Source of the DNA: Bacteroidaceae bacterium
Lineage (GTDB): Bacteria; Bacteroidota; Bacteroidia; Bacteroidales; Bacteroidaceae
Length of the DNA: 25,885 nt
Direction: 5' to 3'
Assembly: GCA_016302965.1 (NCBI GenBank)
Contig: JAEDMP010000030.1
Coordinates: forward strand, 1-25,885
Shown: one piece after another, positions 21,916-25,885 of the stretch
How positions within the stretch are numbered: position 1 is the stretch's first letter
How the letters are laid out: each line of letters starts with the position of its first letter
The notes under the pieces: generated by a model
Told to the model about the DNA's origin: nothing
Database searches by the model: none
The model's input: only the letters and a program-made list of their open reading frames with translations
Made by a program: the position numbers and the translations under genes

Positions 21916-24162
21916 ATGAAAAGATTCTCTCCCGCTTGGCTTCTCGCCACCCTGCTGATGATCCCTGTCATCAGTGCTCCGGCCCGCAAGGGACTCTCGT
22001 CCAAGTTGTCGCCCTTCCTTCAGCGGATGCTGTTGGAACATAGGGGCAGCCTCTCGGCTGCGGTCATGCGGAGCGCTGGCAGCAGTCCCCAAGCCAAGAC
22101 CCTGGTGTTCGTCTGTGCCGACGAGCAGCGGGGCGACAGCCTGTTGCAGTCGTATAGCGGCACCGTCTATGACCAGCGCGGTGATCTCTTCATCGTGCTT
22201 CTTCCCGTCGATAGTCTGGAACGGGTGGCCGGTTCGCCGATGGTCAAGCGTCTCGAGGCATCGGCTCCCTGTACGCTGCAGATGGATACCACCCGGACGA
22301 TAGTTGCAGCCGATGCAGTACACGAGGGGCGGCGGCTTCCCCAGGCCTTCGATGGTGAAGGAGTGGTGGTGGGGGTGATGGACATCGGTTTCGACCTCAC
22401 CCATCCCAACTTCCTCGATGCCGACGGCCGTCTGCGCATCCGTTCCCTTTGGGATATGCTCGCCGCCGATACCATGGCTACCGGCCGTCTACCTATGGGG
22501 CGCACCTATACCGATGCTGCGAGTCTGGCAGCGGTGCAGCATACGGCTGACGGACTGACGGAGACCCATGGCACCCACACGGCCGGCATTGCCGCCGGTT
22601 CGGGCTACGGCTCTGCCTATCGGGGCATGGCTCCTGGCAGCGACCTCTGTCTCGTGTGCAATGCCGTTAACTCCAATGTCACGCTGGTCGATTCCCTTCA
22701 GCGCTATCTCTTTACGACCGCCGCCGATGCCTTGGGCTTCAAGTATCTTTTCGACTATGCCCAGTCGCAGGGCAAACCCTGTGTTGCTTCCTTCAGCGAG
22801 GGGTATATGAGCGACACTTGGCGTCAGGACAGCCTCTACAGTACCTATCTCAGCCGGCTGGTCGGTCCGGGGCGAATCCTTGTGGCATCGGCCGGCAACC
22901 AGGGCGGTTTCCTCTCTTATCTGCCCAAGACACGCGGTCTGTTGCGGGCCTCTTCGGTCATCAATATGATTGGGCAACAGGGCAAGCTGCACCTCCTCGC
23001 TGACGCACCGCTTGAGTTCAAGGTGGCTACCATCGACTCCCTTGGCGGCAGTCTGCATGCCGTCTCGTTCCGTATTGACCCTCAGGATGATACCTCTCTG
23101 TTTACCGACTCGATGACCCTCCATGCCGACAGGCAAACCTGGCTCCGGCTCTCGTTGCAGCGCTTGCCCGTATGTCATGGCGGGGCTGCTGTGTGGGAGC
23201 TGCAGATGGAGACCAATGCCTCGGGACTTTACAGTAGTCCGCGCACGGCTCTCACGCTGAAGGGTTCGGATGCCGAGGCATCGCTGTGGACGGGCGGTTT
23301 CAATCTCCTGTTTGTCAATGCCGAAGACCGTCCCGGATATAAGGATGCCGAGGCGGGCTGTTGTATGCTCTATCCCGGTGCCTTCGAATCCGTCATTGCC
23401 GTTGGGGCAACTATCCATCGCACCGGTTTCACCAACTATCGTGGCATCTATAAAGACTATAGCCAGAAGGGACGCAACGATGGTGTGAGAGCCGGCTATT
23501 CATCGATGGGCCCCACCATCGATGGCCGTATCAAGCCCGATGTGATGGCGCCTGGGAGCAATATCGTCTCCTCCTACAACAGTTTCTATCTCGAGGCCAA
23601 TCCCGATGTCTCCGACACTGATTCGGATGTGGAGCGCTTTACTTACCATGGTCGTACCTATGCCTGGAACAGCAATACCGGCACCTCCATGTCCACCCCC
23701 GTAGTGGCAGGAGCCATTGCCCTCTGGCTGCAGGCTTGTCCCGACCTTAGTCCCACTGATATACTTGACCTCATCCGTCTCACTTCCCGTCATCCCGAAG
23801 ACGAACTTGACTATCCCAACAACCAGTATGGCCATGGCGAGATCAATGCCTATCTCGGTTTGCTCCATCTCTTAGGCATCGATGCCATCGAGGGCATCTC
23901 GGGCACTCCGGTAGGTGGTGTACGTTTTGACCTTTCCGATGGTGCACTCCATCTTCAGTTTGAGCGGGCTCCCCGTCAGAAGTTCCGCCTGCGCTTCTTC
24001 GACCTGCAGGGACGTTGTCTGACCGACGGGCTGTTATCGGGTTCAGACACCGTGAGTTACCGTTTTCCGCTGCCTGTCCTGCCTGCCGGGGTCTATGCTG
24101 TGCAGATAGACAGCCGAGAGCCGGGCATGAGTGGCTCGCAGTTGTTGAGGCTGCGGCCCTGA
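21916..24162 (+). CDS. Secreted S8 family (subtilisin-like) serine protease with T9SS-like C-terminal domain
   Basis: I start at ATG 21916 (748 residues), because the consensus promoter lies within the longer frame from 21829. MKRFSPAWLLATLLMIPVISA is a signal peptide. The catalytic triad is Asp156 (VMDIGFDLTHP), His218 (ETHGTHTAGIA) and Ser591 (GTSMSTPVVAGA), with the oxyanion Asn in SAGNQGG. A large insert lies between His and Ser, as in Bacteroidetes S8 enzymes. About residues 670-748 form a beta-rich end domain (LRFFDLQGRCLTDG ... LPAGVYAVQID ... LLRLRP) resembling type A T9SS sorting domains, so export to the surface is likely. The end lacks the usual basic 'K-I/L-x-K' finish, so T9SS use is not certain. 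A lipoprotein protease gene follows after 39 nt. Confidence 0.92.
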   Translation: MKRFSPAWLLATLLMIPVISAPARKGLSSKLSPFLQRMLLEHRGSLSAAVMRSAGSSPQAKTLVFVCADEQRGDSLLQSYSGTVYDQRGDLFIVLLPVDSLERVAGSPMVKRLEASAPCTLQMDTTRTIVAADAVHEGRRLPQAFDGEGVVVGVMDIGFDLTHPNFLDADGRLRIRSLWDMLAADTMATGRLPMGRTYTDAASLAAVQHTADGLTETHGTHTAGIAAGSGYGSAYRGMAPGSDLCLVCNAVNSNVTLVDSLQRYLFTTAADALGFKYLFDYAQSQGKPCVASFSEGYMSDTWRQDSLYSTYLSRLVGPGRILVASAGNQGGFLSYLPKTRGLLRASSVINMIGQQGKLHLLADAPLEFKVATIDSLGGSLHAVSFRIDPQDDTSLFTDSMTLHADRQTWLRLSLQRLPVCHGGAAVWELQMETNASGLYSSPRTALTLKGSDAEASLWTGGFNLLFVNAEDRPGYKDAEAGCCMLYPGAFESVIAVGATIHRTGFTNYRGIYKDYSQKGRNDGVRAGYSSMGPTIDGRIKPDVMAPGSNIVSSYNSFYLEANPDVSDTDSDVERFTYHGRTYAWNSNTGTSMSTPVVAGAIALWLQACPDLSPTDILDLIRLTSRHPEDELDYPNNQYGHGEINAYLGLLHLLGIDAIEGISGTPVGGVRFDLSDGALHLQFERAPRQKFRLRFFDLQGRCLTDGLLSGSDTVSYRFPLPVLPAGVYAVQIDSREPGMSGSQLLRLRP

Positions 24163-24201
24163 TATGATTGGATATATAAAACAAATAGTATTTTTTTTGA
24201 T

Positions 24202-25077
24202 ATGAAATGGATTTTTCCGCTGCTACTTGTCACGTTGCTGGCAAGTTGCGCCACTACAGGCACCGTGCCCATTACGGGCCGCAAACAGAGTATCCTGGTA
24301 AGCGACCAGCAGGTGCTGAGTCTCAGCAATGAGCAGTATAAACAGTATATGGCCAAGGCCAAGCCTTCAACCAATGTTGCCAACACCGAGATGGTGAAGC
24401 GGGTGGGGCAGCGTCTGGCCCAGGCCGTGGTGTCCTATCTCAACAGCCATGGGATGGGTGCCGAGGTGTCCCAGTATCAGTGGGAGTTCAACCTCGTTCA
24501 GGACAAGAGCATCAATGCTTTCTGTATGCCTGGGGGCAAGATTGTTGTCTATGAGGGTTTGCTGCCTGTCTCGCGGGATGAGGCATCGCTGGCGGTTGTG
24601 CTGGGGCATGAGATAGCCCATGCCGTGGCCAAGCATTCCGCCGAGCGGCTGAGCAACGAGGTGCGCAAGCAGTATGGCTCCCAGTTGCTGGGCAATGTGC
24701 TGTCGGCATCGGGCACCAGTACGGGTATGCAGCAGTTGGGTGCGGCCGTTTTCTCCATAGGTTCGCAGTTTGGTTCGGCAGCCTATTCGCGCAAGCAGGA
24801 GGATGAAGCCGATCATCTGGGACTCATCTTTGCAGCCATGGCAGGCTATGACCCGCAGGTGGCTGTAGCCTTCTGGCAACGCATGTCGGCTGCCACGGGC
24901 AACAACTACTCCCTCTTGAGCGACCACCCCAGCGACGAGAGTCGCATCAAGAACATCCGTGGTTGGATGCCCGAGGCGTTGAAGTATTATAAGGGAGGCA
25001 GCGCTGCTGCCACCAACACCTCCTCACGTTCCGTGCGTTCCACTCAGACATTCCATATCTCTACCAAGAAGAAATAA
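24202..25077 (+). CDS. M48 family metalloprotease lipoprotein (BepA/LoiP-like)
   Basis: This 291-residue protein is a zinc protease anchored by lipid. The N-terminus carries a lipobox LLASC with Cys16 as acylation site. The next residues (ATTGT) lack the acidic K-(D/E)2-type surface-export signal of Bacteroidetes lipoproteins, so it probably faces the periplasm. The zinc site is H136-E137-x2-H140 (HEIAH), with E200 in QEDEADHLG as third ligand. VLGHEIAHAVAKHSAERLS and ILFDHPSDESRIKNI-like LLSDHPSDESRIKNI are the hallmarks of the BepA/YcaL/LoiP group involved in outer-membrane protein quality control. It follows the subtilase by 39 nt without an obvious promoter, so the two are likely co-transcribed. 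Confidence 0.93.
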   Translation: MKWIFPLLLVTLLASCATTGTVPITGRKQSILVSDQQVLSLSNEQYKQYMAKAKPSTNVANTEMVKRVGQRLAQAVVSYLNSHGMGAEVSQYQWEFNLVQDKSINAFCMPGGKIVVYEGLLPVSRDEASLAVVLGHEIAHAVAKHSAERLSNEVRKQYGSQLLGNVLSASGTSTGMQQLGAAVFSIGSQFGSAAYSRKQEDEADHLGLIFAAMAGYDPQVAVAFWQRMSAATGNNYSLLSDHPSDESRIKNIRGWMPEALKYYKGGSAAATNTSSRSVRSTQTFHISTKKK

Positions 25078-25110
25078 GGAAGAACGCGTAGTGGCTGAGA
25101 ATTTTGCCAG

Positions 25111-25182
25111 AAAAACCTTCACTCTTCGTTATTTGTTTGTAAGTGATTGAATCATAGATAATTGAATGAGTGAAGGTTTTTT
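25111..25182 (+). terminator. Terminator of the protease operon
   Basis: A perfect 14-bp stem (AAAAACCTTCACTC 25111-25124 with GAGTGAAGGTTTTT 25168-25181) encloses a 43-nt loop and runs into a six-T tract. It begins 34 nt after the M48 stop. The large loop is unusual, but the stem and T run are clear. Confidence 0.75.
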
Positions 25183-25213
25183 CCTTTTCACACCCCTTCA
25201 ACTCTCATAATCA

Positions 25214-25351
25214 GCCTTCCCCTCCCCAACAGACATCCCCTGACAAAGCGGTACACATCCAAAGCGACCATGTCATGAAGTTTCAACATCCACATCTCTG
25301 CATTTGTGACTGTTATATAAAAGTGAAGGGTGGAGGGGTGAAGGCTTTTTT
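25214..25351 (+). other. Long-loop hairpin ending in a T6 tract
   Basis: GCCTTCCCCTCC (25214-25225) can pair with GGAGGGG-TG-AAGGC (25332-25345) as a 12-bp stem with a 2-nt bulge, followed by TTTTTT (25346-25351). The 106-nt loop makes it a weak terminator model; it may be part of a repeat or a structured RNA. Confidence 0.3.
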
Positions 25352-25485
25352 CGTTTGCGTTACTGCAAGTAGCATTAACGTAAATGAGCAACGAACAATA
25401 ATCTTGGCAACCTGTTTTATGAATAAGACGATAAGTAGTCTACATAAAGCGTTAAGTTGCACCAAATTGTCGCAGTCATGCTGCT

Positions 25486-25546
25486 GCAGTCGCTTTGTCA
25501 TCCCGATGACAGGACTCTGTCCTCCCGATGGCAAGCGACTGCCATC
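25486..25546. repeat. Nested inverted repeats / hairpin cluster
   Basis: A perfect 10-bp inverted repeat (GCAGTCGCTT 25486-25495, AAGCGACTGC 25533-25542) brackets smaller hairpins: TGTCATC-CC-GATGACA (25496-25511) and AGGAC-TCT-GTCCT (25511-25523). GATGGCA...TGCCATC (25527-25546) is an alternative pairing. The motif TCCCGATG occurs twice (25501-25508 and 25523-25530), suggesting tandem units. It could be a REP-like element or a structured RNA. Confidence 0.5.
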
Positions 25547-25601
25547 AAGGTGACAGAACTATAGAACAAGTATTTGTTTATATCATCATCTGCATTCTAT
25601 T

Positions 25602-25637
25602 CTGTTCCCAACTGATTGCCGTATTCAGTTGGGACAG
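25602..25637. other. 13-bp hairpin downstream of the right-edge gene
   Basis: CTGTTCCCAACTGA (25602-25615) pairs with TCAGTTGGGACAG (25625-25637) with one bulged T and a 9-nt loop. It lies about 90 nt beyond the minus-strand stop at 25727 and has no T tract on either side, so it is only a possible terminator. Confidence 0.4.
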
Positions 25638-25726
25638 ATATCGTGATGGTCAATTAAAGACACCTTCAAAGTTGTAAAGATGAAAAACCTTGACTATACG
25701 TTATTACATCATGCTACTTGAATAGC

Positions 25727-25885
25727 CTACAAATATTGTTTCACATCGTCTTCACTCATGCCTGTGGCAATTGCAATAGTGGCAATATCAAAGCCTTTTG
25801 ACTGAAGACGCTTGATTGTCTCAATCTTTTCTTTCTCCATTCCTTTCTCCATTCCTTTCTCCATTCCTTTCTCCATTCCTTTCTC
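25727..25885 (-). CDS. Partial: C-terminus of a probable Rpn/PD-(D/E)XK family transposase-nuclease
   Basis: The minus-strand frame is open from the window edge to TAG (25727-25729), giving 52 C-terminal residues. It begins with GMEK repeats, continues EKIETIKRLQSKGFDIATIA and ends IATGMSEDDVKQYL. This is the typical tail of Rpn-type recombination-promoting nucleases/PD-(D/E)XK 'transposases' in Bacteroidales: a charged repeat helix followed by a short helical 'xGLS/MSxEEI' element. The catalytic domain lies outside the window, so the family call rests on the tail alone. The frame lacks a start codon in the window and is easily missed. Confidence 0.65.
   Translation of the reverse strand, partial: EKGMEKGMEKGMEKGMEKEKIETIKRLQSKGFDIATIAIATGMSEDDVKQYL
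25831..25885. repeat. 12-bp tandem repeat, at least 4.6 copies, continuing past the edge
   Basis: CTTTCTCCATTC is repeated perfectly from 25831 to the end of the window (four full copies plus seven bases). On the minus strand it encodes the tetrapeptide repeat GMEK. Since the unit is four codons, copy-number change by slippage keeps the frame. Confidence 0.9.

Larger units (their letters stand above)
25183..25726. other. Gene-free region with structured repeats
   Basis: About 540 nt with no credible coding sequence. It holds a second GTGAAGG-(C)-T6 motif (25338-25352), the nested inverted repeats at 25486-25546 and a 13-bp hairpin at 25602-25637. ORFs here have no promoter box or recognisable protein features. 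No TAnnTTTG box was found on either strand. Confidence 0.6.

Noticed and set aside
22489..23418. 309-codon minus-strand frame within the subtilase
   Set aside because: Antisense to the catalytic domain of the S8 protease; no domain, no promoter and a shadow-like composition.
25188..25534. Two short minus-strand frames in the same region
   Set aside because: They overlap each other and the repeats, have no promoter boxes and look like random translations.
25170..25553. 127-codon plus-strand frame in the gene-free right region
   Set aside because: Its start lies in the right arm of the protease-operon terminator, it crosses the repeat cluster, and the protein has no recognisable features or promoter.

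Overview
The window looks like chromosomal DNA from a Prevotella-type member of the Bacteroidales. Upstream of many genes there is a TAnnTTTG box, the -7 element of the Bacteroidetes primary sigma factor. Shine-Dalgarno sequences are mostly absent. The gene set also fits: a GT3-type glycogen synthase, a DUF3417-type glucan phosphorylase, membrane-anchored HU proteins, a K+-dependent membrane pyrophosphatase, a kinase-RapZ fusion and a T9SS-like protease tail. No tRNA, rRNA, CRISPR array or complete insertion sequence was seen.

Layout. 1-190: terminator of an off-window gene, then a short direct repeat. 191-643 (-): small secreted protein. 776-5099 (+): glycogen synthase plus glucan phosphorylase, closed by a clear terminator. 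5343-9441 (+): ftsY, rimO, an HU protein and an HU-transmembrane-LysM protein; the last three overlap or nearly overlap. 9618-12666 (-): an acidic unknown protein followed by hppA, closed by a 21-bp hairpin with a T tract. 12815-15717 (+): rarA, a D-2-hydroxyacid dehydrogenase and a TRIC/UPF0126 membrane protein. 15915-19092 (+): LemA, an HtpX-like M48 protease and an AmgK-like kinase fused to a RapZ C-terminal domain. 19285-21027 (-): a SlyD-like prolyl isomerase followed by aroC. 21373-25077 (+): a small secreted protein, a subtilase with a T9SS-like tail and an M48 lipoprotein. 25078-25726 has no credible gene but holds a terminator and several structured repeats. 25727 to the right edge (-) is the 3' end of a gene with a 12-bp tandem repeat, most like the Rpn/PD-(D/E)XK transposase-nuclease family.

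Functional themes are glycogen storage and mobilisation, SRP targeting and ribosomal protein modification, chromosome architecture, ion pumping, envelope proteolysis and amino-sugar/cell-wall metabolism. Candidates for something little described are: (1) the HU-TM-LysM protein encoded next to a plain HU; (2) the AmgK-like/RapZ-C fusion; (3) a putative ~100-nt small RNA on the minus strand between that fusion and aroC, with its own near-consensus promoter and a 3' hairpin; (4) the structured non-coding region at the right edge. Two start codons (the 11875-12666 gene and the subtilase) were moved inward because the best promoter lies inside the longest ORF.
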